Made by a program: the position numbers and the translations under genes. DNA of 64,000 bases from Streptomonospora litoralis (GTDB taxonomy: Bacteria > Actinomycetota > Actinomycetes > Streptosporangiales > Streptosporangiaceae), in the NCBI RefSeq assembly GCF_004323735.1, contig NZ_CP036455.1, positions 4,149,101 through 4,213,100 of the forward strand, written 5' to 3'. Position 1 is the stretch's first letter, and each line of letters opens with the position of its first letter. This document shows positions 25,560 to 36,645 of this stretch, piece by piece. The notes below the pieces were generated by a model, which did not search any database, was not told the origin of the DNA, and saw only the letters and a program-made list of their open reading frames with translations.

Positions 25560-25799
25560 CTAGCGCTGCCGGGACTCGCCCGACTCGCCGGACCCCGACT
25601 CGCCGGACTGGCCGGAGTCGCCGCCTTCACCGGTGATGTAGTCGGTGGCGGAGTCGCCGGCCTGGTCGATCTTCTCGTCGTACTTGCCGCCGGTCTTCTC
25701 CTTGGCGAAGTCCTTAACCTTCTCGGCGCCCTGCTCTACCTTGTCCTTGTGGCCGCTCGCCGCCTTCTTGATCTTGTCGAAGGCACTGCCCTCGGACAT
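25560..25799 (-). CDS. MT0933/Rv0909-like antitoxin-type small protein
   Basis: 79 residues. The pattern FDKIKKAASGHKDKVEQGAE followed by KTGGKYDEKIDQAGD is that of the Rv0909/MT0933-like antitoxin family (a charged helical repeat). The last ~25 residues are Gly/Ser/Glu repeats (GESG units). In Mycobacterium tuberculosis Rv0909 pairs with toxin Rv0910, but no partner gene is adjacent here, so it may be an orphan or serve a general stress role. ATG at 25799 follows AGGGGG. It is 157 bp downstream of mgtE on the same strand. Confidence 0.75.
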   Translation of the reverse strand: MSEGSAFDKIKKAASGHKDKVEQGAEKVKDFAKEKTGGKYDEKIDQAGDSATDYITGEGGDSGQSGESGSGESGESRQR

Positions 25800-25955
25800 G
25801 TCGTCCACCCCCTGATAGGACACGTCTCGACTGATCTTCGATCGCCCACGGCGATACCCGCCCAGCTGGGGATTCATACCTGCGGGTGACCATCCGGTGT
25901 CAAGCGGCGACGCCGCGAGGGCCCGGATCCACCGCCGGCGCACGGGCCGGGCGAC

Positions 25956-27305
25956 TCAGACGCCCAGGATCAGCCGCGCGATGGTGAAGTAGATCAGCAG
26001 TCCCGTGGCGTCCACGAGCGTCGACACCAGCGGCGCCGAGACCACCGCGGGGTCGACCCCGACACGGCGGGCCAGCAGGGGCATGGTGCTGCCGATGACG
26101 GCCGCCCAGGTACAGATGGCGATCACCGAGGCCGCGACGACCAGCGCGATCAGCATCCCCACCAGCGCCGTGCCGATGACCATCGCGATGCAGGCGAGCA
26201 TCACTCCCAGCAGAATGCCGACCCGCGACTCCTTCCAGGCCACCTTGGGCAGGTCGCGCAACCGCACCTCGCCCACGGCCAGCGCGCGCACGATGGCGGT
26301 GGCCGACTGCGATCCGACGTTGCCGCCGGTGCCGGTCAGCATCGGCACGAACAGCGCCAGGGCGGTGACCTGCTCCAGAGTCGCCTGGAAGCCCTGCATC
26401 ACGTTGACGGTCAGCGTGGCCGCCACGATGAGCAGCAGCAGCCACACCGAGCGCGCCCGGGCCAGCCGGACCACGCTCGCGGCGACGTAGTGGCCGGCCA
26501 CCGGACTCGCTCCGGACTGGCGGGCGATGTCCTCGGAGTCGGCGGCCTCGATCAGCTCCAGCGCGTCGTCGAAGGTCAGCAGACCCACGAAGCGCTCCTC
26601 GGAGTCGACCACCGGCAGGGCGACCATGTTGGCCTGCTGCATCAACCGCGCGGCCTCCTCGGCGGGCTCGGTCGAGGCCACCCGCGGAACCAGCACGTCG
26701 ACGATGTCCTTGACCAGGCCGTCGTCGTCGCTGACCACGAGGTCGCTCAGCTGCACGGTGCCGGCCAGCCGCCGTCCGTCGTCGACCACCGGCAGCGTGT
26801 AGACCGTCTCGGCGTCGGCGCCCTTCGCCCGCACGACCTCCAGCGCGCGGCCCACTGTGAGGTCGCGGTGCAGGATCACGGTCTCGGGCGTCATGTAGCG
26901 CCCGACCGAACCCTCGGGGTAGCCCAGCAGCGCAGCCGTCATCTTGCGCTGAGCCGGGCTGAGACCCGCCAGCGCGCGCGTGGCGATCTTGGCGGGTGCC
27001 TCCCCGATGAGCCGCGCCCGGTCGTCGGGGTCCATCGACTCCAGCAGCTCGTGGAACGCGGCGTCGCGCAGCCCCAGCAGGATCTCCTGCTGGTGGACCG
27101 GGTCCAGCCCCTCGAAGACCTCCAGCTCGCGGTCCTTGTCCAGCAGCCGGAAGGGGACCAGAGCGACGTGGCTGGCCATGCGCTCCAGCTCGTCGGCGAT
27201 CTCATAGGGCTGGTGCTCGGCGAGCCACAACCGGATGCCGGTCAGGTCGTTGGCTTCGACCAGCTCGGTCAGCTCCTCGCCGGAGTCGACGTCGGCGTCG
27301 GACAC
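25956..27305 (-). CDS. mgtE: Magnesium transporter MgtE
   Basis: 449 residues with the full MgtE layout: N-terminal MgtE domain of helical repeats (~20-140), two CBS domains (~140-265) and a five-helix membrane domain at the C-terminus (~290-449) with the FVPMLTGTGGNVGSQS signature of the pore. CBS domains gate the channel by sensing cytosolic Mg. GTG at 27305 is taken as start, with AGGGGG 8 nt upstream; GTG at 27314 is too close to that site. No Mg-responsive riboswitch is evident upstream. Confidence 0.93.
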   Translation of the reverse strand: MSDADVDSGEELTELVEANDLTGIRLWLAEHQPYEIADELERMASHVALVPFRLLDKDRELEVFEGLDPVHQQEILLGLRDAAFHELLESMDPDDRARLIGEAPAKIATRALAGLSPAQRKMTAALLGYPEGSVGRYMTPETVILHRDLTVGRALEVVRAKGADAETVYTLPVVDDGRRLAGTVQLSDLVVSDDDGLVKDIVDVLVPRVASTEPAEEAARLMQQANMVALPVVDSEERFVGLLTFDDALELIEAADSEDIARQSGASPVAGHYVAASVVRLARARSVWLLLLIVAATLTVNVMQGFQATLEQVTALALFVPMLTGTGGNVGSQSATAIVRALAVGEVRLRDLPKVAWKESRVGILLGVMLACIAMVIGTALVGMLIALVVAASVIAICTWAAVIGSTMPLLARRVGVDPAVVSAPLVSTLVDATGLLIYFTIARLILGV

Positions 27306-27420
27306 GCTGAGCACCCCCTCATCGATCGCGAGAATTCCGCATGGGGCGCGGGGGGCCTCTGGACGCGGCAAGGAGGCGCCACTCGTCTGCCCGGGGAACA
27401 CGACGACCCTACCGCCACGA

Positions 27421-27443
27421 GCGCGGCGCCGAGGACGCCGCGC
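27421..27443 (-). terminator. Terminator between the SpoIIE-type gene and mgtE
   Basis: GCGCGGCG (27421-27428) pairs perfectly with CGCCGCGC (27436-27443) around 7 nt, 6 bp beyond the phosphatase stop, so mgtE is probably transcribed separately. Confidence 0.55.
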
Positions 27444-27449
27444 CCTGCT

Positions 27450-28553
27450 TCAGTCGCGCCAGATGACGACGAGGGCGGTGTCGTCGTTCTTGTCCTTGCT
27501 GAGCATGTCGACGATGGTCTCGGCGCCCTCGCCGAACCCCTGGAGCGCGGCGCTGTCGGCCGCCTCCAGCAACCGGTCGAGACCGGAGTCGAGGTCCTCT
27601 CCGGGGGTCTCGATGAGGCCGTCGGTGTAGAGCATGATGGCGTCGCCCGGGCGCAGGCGGCCCTTGACCGGCGTGTATTGGGTCTCGGGCATCACGCCGA
27701 GCACGACGCCTTTCGCGTCGGTGGAGGCCCACCGGCCCGCGCCGTAGTCGTACTGCACCGCCGGCGGATGGCCCGCCGAGGCCAGCAGGTAGTCGCCGCT
27801 GTCCAGATCCAGGCTCAGATGCACCGCCGTGACGAAGCCCTCGCCCAGGGCCGTGCGGATGAGGTGGTGGTTGCAGTGCGCCAGGAACTCGGCGCTGGGG
27901 ACGGCGGTGATCAGGCCGCTGAACGCACCGGAGAGCAGCAGCGCGCGAGTACCGGCGTCGACGCCCTTCCCCGAGACGTCGACCACCGCGACCTCCAGGC
28001 GGTCACCCTGGCGCATGGAGACGACGAAGTCCCCGCCGAACGAGGAGCCCCCGGCCTGGCGCAGCACCGCCGAGCCGCCCCAGCCGTGCGGCAGGTCGGG
28101 CAGCTCGCCCTGGGCGCGCAGGCGGTCACGCAGCTCCAGCAGCATCCGCTCGCCGCTGAGTCCCTGCATGCCCAGGCGCTCGCGCACGCCCGAAAGCAGG
28201 TAGGCGACCACGGCGGTGGCGCCGATGGTGACCAGCAGCCCCGGCCCGACCTGGGCGAAGTCCAGGCTGAACGCGGTGAACAGCAGTACGGCGGCGTCCA
28301 CGGCGAGCAGGAACGCGAGGCTCTTGCGCTTGAGCAGCAGCCCGCCCGCCACGACGGTCACGATCACCGCGCTGGGCGGGAACCATCCGGGTGGCCCCCA
28401 TACGGCGCCGACTCCGATGCCGACCGCCAGCAGCACGAGGGTGATCAGCACCAGCCGATAGCGGAACAGCACCTTGCGCCGGAGTAGCGCCGCCACGCGC
28501 TGCCACAGCGAACGCGCATGGCGGAGGAGGGGGGCGGTGGGCTTGCCGTTCAT
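27450..28553 (-). CDS. Membrane-anchored SpoIIE/PP2C-type serine phosphatase
   Basis: 367 residues. The N-terminal ~150 residues hold about four membrane helices; the C-terminal ~210 residues are a PP2C-like SpoIIE domain with metal-binding motifs GGDFVV and VVDVSGKGVDAG, and DDTALVVI at the end. Such phosphatases usually dephosphorylate anti-anti-sigma factors and thereby switch sigma factors on. No anti-sigma partner is adjacent. ATG at 28553 (MNGKPTAPLL) is chosen because upstream codons look non-coding. Confidence 0.85.
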   Translation of the reverse strand: MNGKPTAPLLRHARSLWQRVAALLRRKVLFRYRLVLITLVLLAVGIGVGAVWGPPGWFPPSAVIVTVVAGGLLLKRKSLAFLLAVDAAVLLFTAFSLDFAQVGPGLLVTIGATAVVAYLLSGVRERLGMQGLSGERMLLELRDRLRAQGELPDLPHGWGGSAVLRQAGGSSFGGDFVVSMRQGDRLEVAVVDVSGKGVDAGTRALLLSGAFSGLITAVPSAEFLAHCNHHLIRTALGEGFVTAVHLSLDLDSGDYLLASAGHPPAVQYDYGAGRWASTDAKGVVLGVMPETQYTPVKGRLRPGDAIMLYTDGLIETPGEDLDSGLDRLLEAADSAALQGFGEGAETIVDMLSKDKNDDTALVVIWRD

Positions 28554-28857
28554 CGTGCCCGCACTGTAGCGCGCACGGCGTACCCCGGCACGCCGCCCCC
28601 GCGGCCCTCCCGGGACAGCCCCGTGTATGGGACCAACCGATATCCCCCCAGCGTACACACCGAATCCCGTATACAACCCCGCATGATCCAGTATGGGCAG
28701 AAAACCGCCCGCGCGTCAGGCTCGCACGGAGCTCTTCACCGATTCCCGGCGAATTCACAGTCTCAGACGGCCGGAAACCGGTACAGCGGACCGATCACAA
28801 CCGGTGACCGGAAATTCACTCGCGCCCTTGACAGGTGCGGTGATAGGGACAGTGGAC
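28554..28857. other. Divergent promoter region, SpoIIE-type gene / Eis-like gene
   Basis: About 300 bases, AT-richer than its surroundings around 28620-28700 (e.g. GTATACAACC, GATATCCCCCC), as expected for promoters. A TTGACA occurs at 28829-28834, but no matching -10 lies 16-18 bp from it. No gene is supportable. Confidence 0.4.
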
Positions 28858-30126
28858 ATGTCCTTCTCCCGTGACGCCGCCGCGGCGGAATCGGGGCCCG
28901 GCGCGGGATGGCACGTGCGGGTACCCGAGGAGTCCGAACTGCCCGCCGTCGCGCAGACCGTCCGCGAAGCGCTGCTGGCGCCCACCTTCGACCTGGACCG
29001 GATACGCGAGACCACGGAGCTCGACCGCACCCTGGCGGCGTTCGACGGCCCTCAGCCGGTCGGCACGGCCGGCGTCCACTCCTTCACCATGGCCCTGCCG
29101 GGCGGGCCGCGGCCCGTCGCCGCCGTGACCGGGGTCGGCGTGTGGCCCACCCACCGCCGCCGCGGCGTGCTGAGCGCCCTGATGCGCCGCCAGTTCGCCG
29201 ACATCCGCGAACGCGGCGAGGACGTCGCCGCCCTGTTCGCCTCGGAAGGCGGCATCTACGGCCGCTTCGGCTACGGCCCGGCGGCGACGGCACTCGATTT
29301 CACCCTGCGCACCCGGGAGGCGGCGCTGCGGCCCGAAGCACCGCGCGATCCGGCGCTGCGGCTGCGGCTGACCGAGGCGGGCGATGCCCGCAAGGGAATG
29401 GCGGTGGTGCACCAGGCCGCGGCGGTGCAGCGGGTGGGGGAGTTTCAGCGCAGCTCGGCCTGGTGGAACAAGGTGCTGCGCGATCCGCCCGCGGAGCGCG
29501 GCGGCCACGGCCCCCTGCTCTGCGCTGTCGCCGAGGACGACGCCGGCCCGCTGGGCTACGCGCTCTACCGGACCAAGCAGCAGTGGGACGAGCACGGCGC
29601 CTCCGAGGGCAGCCTGCGGATCAAGGAGCTCTACGCCACCTCTCCCGCGGCCTACACCCTCTTGTGGGAGCACATCCTCACACGCGACCTGGTCTTCCAG
29701 GTCTCCCACGACATGGCGCCGCCCGACGACCCGCTGTTCCATCTGCTGTCCGACCCCTACCGCGCCCGCCGGCGCCAGGTCGACAACCTGTGGGTGCGCC
29801 TGGTCGACTTGCAGGCGGCGCTGGAGCGGCGCAGCTACGCCGCCCCCGTCGACACCGTCCTGGAGGTCGCCGACCGCCACTGCCCGTGGAACGCCGGACG
29901 GTGGCGGCTGAGCGCCGACACCACCGCCGCCCGCTGCTCCGCCACCGAGGACTCCCCCGAGATCCGCCTGGACGTCTCGCACCTGGGCGCCGCCTACCTC
30001 GGAGACACCCGACTGGGCGGCTACCTGGCGGCCGGACTGATCGACGAGGCGGCACCGGGCGCGGTACAGCGCTTGGACGCGGCCCTGCACCGCTCCGACC
30101 GGCCGTACTGCGGCGACATCTTCTGA
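28858..30126 (+). CDS. Eis-like GNAT N-acetyltransferase
   Basis: 422 residues with the three-part Eis architecture: a GNAT domain carrying the acetyl-CoA loop VGVWPTHRRRGVLSALM (~95-111), a second degenerate GNAT domain, and a C-terminal sterol-carrier-like domain. Mycobacterial Eis acetylates lysines and aminoglycosides; the substrate here is unknown. The C-terminal carboxyl group that acts as general base in Eis is a phenylalanine here too (ends GDIF). ATG at 28858 follows AGGGAC. It reads away from the SpoIIE-type gene with ~300 bp of AT-richer spacer between them. Confidence 0.85.
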   Translation: MSFSRDAAAAESGPGAGWHVRVPEESELPAVAQTVREALLAPTFDLDRIRETTELDRTLAAFDGPQPVGTAGVHSFTMALPGGPRPVAAVTGVGVWPTHRRRGVLSALMRRQFADIRERGEDVAALFASEGGIYGRFGYGPAATALDFTLRTREAALRPEAPRDPALRLRLTEAGDARKGMAVVHQAAAVQRVGEFQRSSAWWNKVLRDPPAERGGHGPLLCAVAEDDAGPLGYALYRTKQQWDEHGASEGSLRIKELYATSPAAYTLLWEHILTRDLVFQVSHDMAPPDDPLFHLLSDPYRARRRQVDNLWVRLVDLQAALERRSYAAPVDTVLEVADRHCPWNAGRWRLSADTTAARCSATEDSPEIRLDVSHLGAAYLGDTRLGGYLAAGLIDEAAPGAVQRLDAALHRSDRPYCGDIF

Positions 30127-30302
30127 CCCGCCGAAAAGCGCGCCGATCCCGCGCCCCGGGCGGCACGCACGTGCACGAGGGGGGCTTTCCAGCAATCCGG
30201 ATCCGTATTGCCGTCACGGCAGAGCGTGCACGACGGGCGGACCATGCCACAGCGGGCGGGAGCCACCGCGACCCGCCTCTCCCCCGCCGGCGCCCCGGAA
30301 CC

Positions 30303-30338
30303 GGCGGATCCGCGCACCGGCAGCGCCGCGGATCCGCC
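30303..30338. terminator. Bidirectional hairpin between the Eis-like gene and rpiB
   Basis: GGCGGATCCGCG (30303-30314) pairs perfectly with CGCGGATCCGCC (30327-30338). It lies between convergent genes, 41 bp from the rpiB stop and 177 bp from the Eis-like stop. Confidence 0.55.
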
Positions 30339-30378
30339 GCCCGTCGTGCGAGGCCGCTCCAGGTGCGGCTGTCCGCCC

Positions 30379-30855
30379 TCAGACGCCGCCGGGCAGAGGC
30401 GGCAGGACGCCGGAGCGCTCGTAGTCGGTGAGCATCGCGATCCGCCGCGTGTGGCGGTACTCGCCGCTGTAGGCGGTGGCCAGGAAGACGCCGACGAGGT
30501 GAACGGCCTCCTGCGGGGTGTGCATGCGGGCGCCGATCGCGATCACGTTGGCGTCGTTGTGCAGGCGGGCCAGTCGCGCGGTCTCCTCGCTCCAGGCCAG
30601 CGCGGCGCGCACACCGGCCACCTTGTTCGCGGCGATCTGCTCGCCGTTGCCGGAGCCGCCGATCACCACGCCCAGCGAGCCGGGTTCCGCGGCCGTCTGC
30701 TCGGCGGCGCGCAGCACGAAAGGCGGGTAGTCGTCGGCGGGGTCGTAGCCGGCGGGACCGGCGTCGGCGACCTCGTGCCCCTGCTCCTTGAGCCAGGCGA
30801 CGAGGTGCTCCTTCAGTTCGAATCCCGCGTGGTCGCTGCCAAGGTAAACACGCAC
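30379..30855 (-). CDS. rpiB: Ribose-5-phosphate isomerase B
   Basis: 158 residues starting MRVYLGSDHAGFELKEHL. It interconverts ribose-5-phosphate and ribulose-5-phosphate in the pentose phosphate pathway. The GGSGNGEQIAANK loop carries Glu72 where the Escherichia coli enzyme has a catalytic cysteine; this is the form found in Mycobacterium tuberculosis RpiB, where glutamate is the base. His in HNDANV and Arg residues of the phosphate site are present. A standalone gene, convergent with the Eis-like gene. Confidence 0.95.
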   Translation of the reverse strand: MRVYLGSDHAGFELKEHLVAWLKEQGHEVADAGPAGYDPADDYPPFVLRAAEQTAAEPGSLGVVIGGSGNGEQIAANKVAGVRAALAWSEETARLARLHNDANVIAIGARMHTPQEAVHLVGVFLATAYSGEYRHTRRIAMLTDYERSGVLPPLPGGV

Positions 30856-30944
30856 GTCTTCAGTTTCCCATGAGAAGCGCCCACCCCCGGCGCCCCAGCG
30901 CCGGGAGCGGGCGAACGGATGTCGCGAGCATCGCCCGCGGGGTC

Positions 30945-31106
30945 TTACAGGGCCTGGAACAGCGACTCGCCGGTGGCGACCGAGGCGATGCCCAATCCCA
31001 TGGCGGCGAAGAGGGCCAGCGAGGCCAGAGCGATCACGTTGGCCATGACCATGGCCTTGATGTCCTTGCTCAGCGGGCCGGCCTTCGACTCCGTCAGCTT
31101 GCTCAA
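30945..31106 (-). CDS. 53-residue single-pass membrane protein
   Basis: A small protein starting at TTG 31106 (SKLTESKAGPLSKDIKAM), preceded by GAGGTG 4 nt away, with one strongly hydrophobic helix (MVMANVIALASLALFAAMGL) and a short tail ending GESLFQAL at TAA 30945. The frame stays open upstream to 31202 but lacks a good start. It lies 105 bp downstream of the aldehyde dehydrogenase gene on the same strand. Family not recognised; a small membrane partner is a guess. Confidence 0.55.
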   Translation of the reverse strand: MSKLTESKAGPLSKDIKAMVMANVIALASLALFAAMGLGIASVATGESLFQAL

Positions 31107-31211
31107 CTCACACCTCGTCGTTGGTGTCCGGACACGGCGCGCGGCGGGTGTCACCGGCCGCGCGAATGCCGATGATGCCACACCCCCGCCGGCGCCCTGC
31201 ACCGGGGTCGA

Positions 31212-32633
31212 CTACCGCTGGATGCCTTTGACCTCGCAGAACTCCTCGATGCCGTACATGCCCCACTCGCGGCCGACACCCGACTGCTTGTAGCCGCCGA
31301 AGGGCAGGCGCGGCTCCACGCCGGCGCCGTTGATCTTGACCTGGCCGGTGCGCAGGCGCCGCGCGACGGCCAGCGCGCGGTCGGAGTCGGCCGACCACAC
31401 CGCCCCGGACAACCCGTAGTCGGTGTCGTTGGCGATGCGCACGGCCTCGTCCTCGGTGTCGTAGGACATCAGCACCAGCACGGGCCCGAAGATCTCCTCC
31501 TGGGCGACGCGCATACCGCCGACCACGTCGGCGAAGACGGTGGGCTGCACGAAGTAGCCGCTCTCGCGGCCCTCGGGCGCTTCGGCGCCGCCGGTGACCA
31601 GCCGGGCGCCCTCCTTGACGCCGGCCTGGATGTAGTCGCGCACGCGGTCGCGCTGGGCCGCGGAGACGACCGGGCCCATGCGCACGCCCTCCTCGAAGGG
31701 GTCGCCCGGGGCGTATTTCCGCGCCGCCTCCGCGGCGATGCGCACCGCGTCGTCGTAGTGCTCGCGCGGCACGATCATCCGGCTCAGCGCGTCGCAGCTC
31801 TGACCGGTGTTGCGCATGACGTCGGCCACCCCGTTGTGGACGGCGGTGGCGAGGTCGGCATCGGCGAGGACGACGTTGGGCGACTTGCCGCCCAGTTCCA
31901 GGGCGACCTTCTTCACGGTGGCCGCGGCGACCTCGCTGACGCGCTTGCCGGCGCGCCCCGAGCCGGTGAAGGAGACCATGTCCACGCCGGGATGGGCCGC
32001 GACGGCCTCGCCTACGACGGGTCCGGTGCCCGAGACGAGGTTGAACACACCCTCGGGCAGTCCGGCGTCGTGCAGCGCCTCGGTGAGGGCGTAGGCGGCC
32101 ATCGGGGCCACCTCGGTGGGCTTGAGTACGAACGTGTTGCCCGCCGCGAGCGCCGGCACCGCCTTGAGCACGATCTGGTGCAGGGGGTAGTTCCACGGCG
32201 TGATGGCGCCGACCACGCCGTAGGGCTCGCGCACGACGAGGGAGCTGTTGACCTCCTCGCCGGTGAACAGCCGCTCCCCGTCGGCCTCCACCAGCTCCAG
32301 GAAGGTTTTGAACATCAGCAGCGGGAAGCCCGTCTGCACCTTCTGCGCGAACTTCAGCGGCGCGCCGATGTCGGTGGCGATGGCCGCCGCGATGTCGCCG
32401 GCGCGCTGCTGGAGCAGCTCCAGGGCGCGTGCGAGGTGCGCGCACCGCTCGGTGTAGGGCAGGGCCGACCAGTCGGGGAACGCCTCCCGGGCCGCCGCGA
32501 CGGCGCGGTCGACGTCGGCGGCGTCACCCGCCGGGACCGCGTCGACGACGTCCTCGGTCGCCGGGTTGATGACGTCGATGGCTGCGCTGGAGGCCGAGGA
32601 GGTCCAGGCGCCGTTCAGGTAGAGGGAACGCAT
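31212..32633 (-). CDS. NAD(P)-dependent aldehyde dehydrogenase
   Basis: 473 residues of the ALDH superfamily. Asn148 (TPWNYP), Glu246 (LELGGKSP) and catalytic Cys280 (NTGQSC) are all present, with the cofactor motif FTGS at 222-225. The substrate cannot be named from sequence; overall it resembles broad-range aldehyde dehydrogenases of the succinate-semialdehyde/betaine type found in actinomycetes. ATG at 32633 (MRSLYLNGAW) is chosen; GGAGG lies only 2 nt before it, so the in-frame GTG at 32642 is possible. A 53-residue membrane protein gene follows. Confidence 0.92.
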   Translation of the reverse strand: MRSLYLNGAWTSSASSAAIDVINPATEDVVDAVPAGDAADVDRAVAAAREAFPDWSALPYTERCAHLARALELLQQRAGDIAAAIATDIGAPLKFAQKVQTGFPLLMFKTFLELVEADGERLFTGEEVNSSLVVREPYGVVGAITPWNYPLHQIVLKAVPALAAGNTFVLKPTEVAPMAAYALTEALHDAGLPEGVFNLVSGTGPVVGEAVAAHPGVDMVSFTGSGRAGKRVSEVAAATVKKVALELGGKSPNVVLADADLATAVHNGVADVMRNTGQSCDALSRMIVPREHYDDAVRIAAEAARKYAPGDPFEEGVRMGPVVSAAQRDRVRDYIQAGVKEGARLVTGGAEAPEGRESGYFVQPTVFADVVGGMRVAQEEIFGPVLVLMSYDTEDEAVRIANDTDYGLSGAVWSADSDRALAVARRLRTGQVKINGAGVEPRLPFGGYKQSGVGREWGMYGIEEFCEVKGIQR

Positions 32634-32699
32634 GGCCTCCACTTTCCCAGAACGGCGTTCCACTATTCCGCCGACCGGGGGCCGCGGGGATCGGCGTTA

Positions 32700-32855
32700 T
32701 CACCAGTGCGGCGGCCGCTCCTCCAGCAGTCGGGCGGTGTTGTCGTCGGGCTCGTCGCCCCACCCGGGGCCGTACTCGTCCCGCGTGGTGTCGGGCAGGA
32801 TGTCCGGCCCGTCGTCGTCCAGGTCCACCACGCGCTCGTCCTCGGGTGCGCTCAT
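32700..32855 (-). CDS. 51-residue acidic protein ending in RPPHW
   Basis: A short, highly acidic protein (MSAPEDERVVDLDDDGPDIL at the start) ending LLEERPPHW at TGA 32700. I recall small actinomycete proteins with this Trp-terminated tail in the same neighbourhood, but have no function for them. It lies 117 bp after the DsbA-like gene and its terminator and 67 bp upstream of the aldehyde dehydrogenase start, all on the minus strand, and could be co-transcribed with the latter. Confidence 0.6.
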   Translation of the reverse strand: MSAPEDERVVDLDDDGPDILPDTTRDEYGPGWGDEPDDNTARLLEERPPHW

Positions 32856-32931
32856 CGTCGAGGCCTCTCTGTCGGGTGCTGCAGGGGCGGCGCCCCGGGG
32901 CCGCCGGGGTCCGGCTGTCCGAAGGCCACCT

Positions 32932-32960
32932 GCCCGGCCCGCCGCCGCAGCGGGCCGGGC
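32932..32960 (-). terminator. Terminator of the DsbA-like gene
   Basis: GCCCGGCCCGC (32932-32942) pairs perfectly with GCGGGCCGGGC (32950-32960): 11-bp stem, 7-nt loop, 12 bp beyond the stop. Confidence 0.65.
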
Positions 32961-32971
32961 AGGGACGCGCC

Positions 32972-33610
32972 CTACTCCTCGGTGCCGAAGATCGGGTCGC
33001 GGGTGCGGCTGCGCTTGAGTTCGAAGAAGCCGTCGGTGCCGGCGACCAGGAGCACGCCGTCCCACAGCCGTGCGGCGGCCTCTCCCTTGGGCGCGGGGGT
33101 GACGACCGGGCCGAAGAAGGACACCCCTTCCACGGAGATCACCGGTGTGCCCACCTCGTAGCCCACGCGGTCCATGCCGTCGTGGTGGGAGCGGCGCAGC
33201 GCCTCGTCGTAGTCGGCGGACTCGGCCGCCTCGGCCAGGTCCTCGGGCAGGCCGGCCTCGGCCAGAGCTGCGCGGTAGGTCCCCTCCTCGCGCGGCTCCT
33301 TGCGGTGGTGGAACCGGGTGCCCAGCGCGGTGTAGAGCGGACCCAGCACCTCGCCGCCGAACCGCTGCTCCGCGGCGATCGCGATCCGCACCGGTCCCCA
33401 TCCGGAATCGAGCAGCTTGCGGTACTCCTCGGGCAGATCGCGGCCCTCGTTGAGCACGCTCAGGCTCATCACGTGCCAGCGGGGGCGCACCGGCCGCACC
33501 TTCTCGACTTCGAGCAGCCACCGCGACGTCATCCACGCCCAGGGGCACAAGGGGTCGAACCAGAAGTCGACGGGCACCGTCTCGCCGCTCGCCCGCTCTT
33601 CGTCAGCCAC
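32972..33610 (-). CDS. DsbA-family, mycothiol-dependent nitroreductase-like protein (Rv2466c type)
   Basis: 212 residues from GTG at 33610 (GAGGAG 6-7 nt upstream). [13 protein letters not shown] near the N-terminus is the active-site segment and the rest has the helical insertion of DsbA-like thioredoxin folds. Proteins of this type use mycothiol in actinomycetes and reduce disulfides or nitro compounds. The motif here is CPWA, with one cysteine, whereas the CxxC pair is the usual DsbA arrangement; a monothiol mechanism is implied. Divergent from pepN with 279 bp between the starts. Confidence 0.85.
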   Translation of the reverse strand: MADEERASGETVPVDFWFDPLCPWAWMTSRWLLEVEKVRPVRPRWHVMSLSVLNEGRDLPEEYRKLLDSGWGPVRIAIAAEQRFGGEVLGPLYTALGTRFHHRKEPREEGTYRAALAEAGLPEDLAEAAESADYDEALRRSHHDGMDRVGYEVGTPVISVEGVSFFGPVVTPAPKGEAAARLWDGVLLVAGTDGFFELKRSRTRDPIFGTEE

Positions 33611-33889
33611 AGGGGTCTCCTCGCACAGTCGTCGGCCTCGTCGTGGTGCCGGTCGCCTGCCCAGCGCCCGCCTGCGACACACCGCACGGGCGGCGCGCGG
33701 ACGGCTCCGGCATCCAGGCCCAACCCCGGCCGCCGGTCCCGCATTCCCACGGGGTTCCGCATTCCCGCCGCGAGCGTGGCAGGATCGGACGCGGCAAGCA
33801 GCGCACCCCTCGATTGGCGTCGCAGGGCTGCAGCGGGGGAAACAGCGGATCCGGCCGGCGGGGGCTCCGGCGGCCTGAAGGGAGCGGAT

Positions 33890-36436
<2,547 letters not shown>

Positions 36437-36444
36437 CCGACTTC

Positions 36445-36480
36445 GGGCGGGGCGCGCACAGGACTCCGCGCGCCCCGCCC
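36445..36480 (+). terminator. Terminator of pepN
   Basis: GGGCGGGGCGCGC (36445-36457) pairs perfectly with GCGCGCCCCGCCC (36468-36480), 9 bp after the stop. Confidence 0.7.
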
Positions 36481-36493
36481 GCTTGTGCGCGCG

Positions 36494-36535
36494 GGCGCCG
36501 GGCTCTGCAGAGACGCCTCGGCGGAGCCCGGCGCC
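36494..36535. terminator. Second hairpin between pepN and malQ
   Basis: GGCGCCGGGCTC (36494-36505) pairs perfectly with GAGCCCGGCGCC (36524-36535). It could stop malQ transcripts arriving from the right or back up the pepN terminator. Confidence 0.5.
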
Positions 36536-36645
36536 GGTTCAGCGGGACCAGCCGGGTAACTCGGATCCGAAACGGAAGCCGCTTCGCGGCACCGCTCCGA
36601 CCGCTCACACGAGGATGCCTGCGGATACCGGGTTCCAGTCCCGGG

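Noticed and set aside
27306-27449. Mg-sensing riboswitch before mgtE
   Set aside because: Only ~115 bp remain after the upstream terminator and I see no conserved M-box or ykoK pattern.
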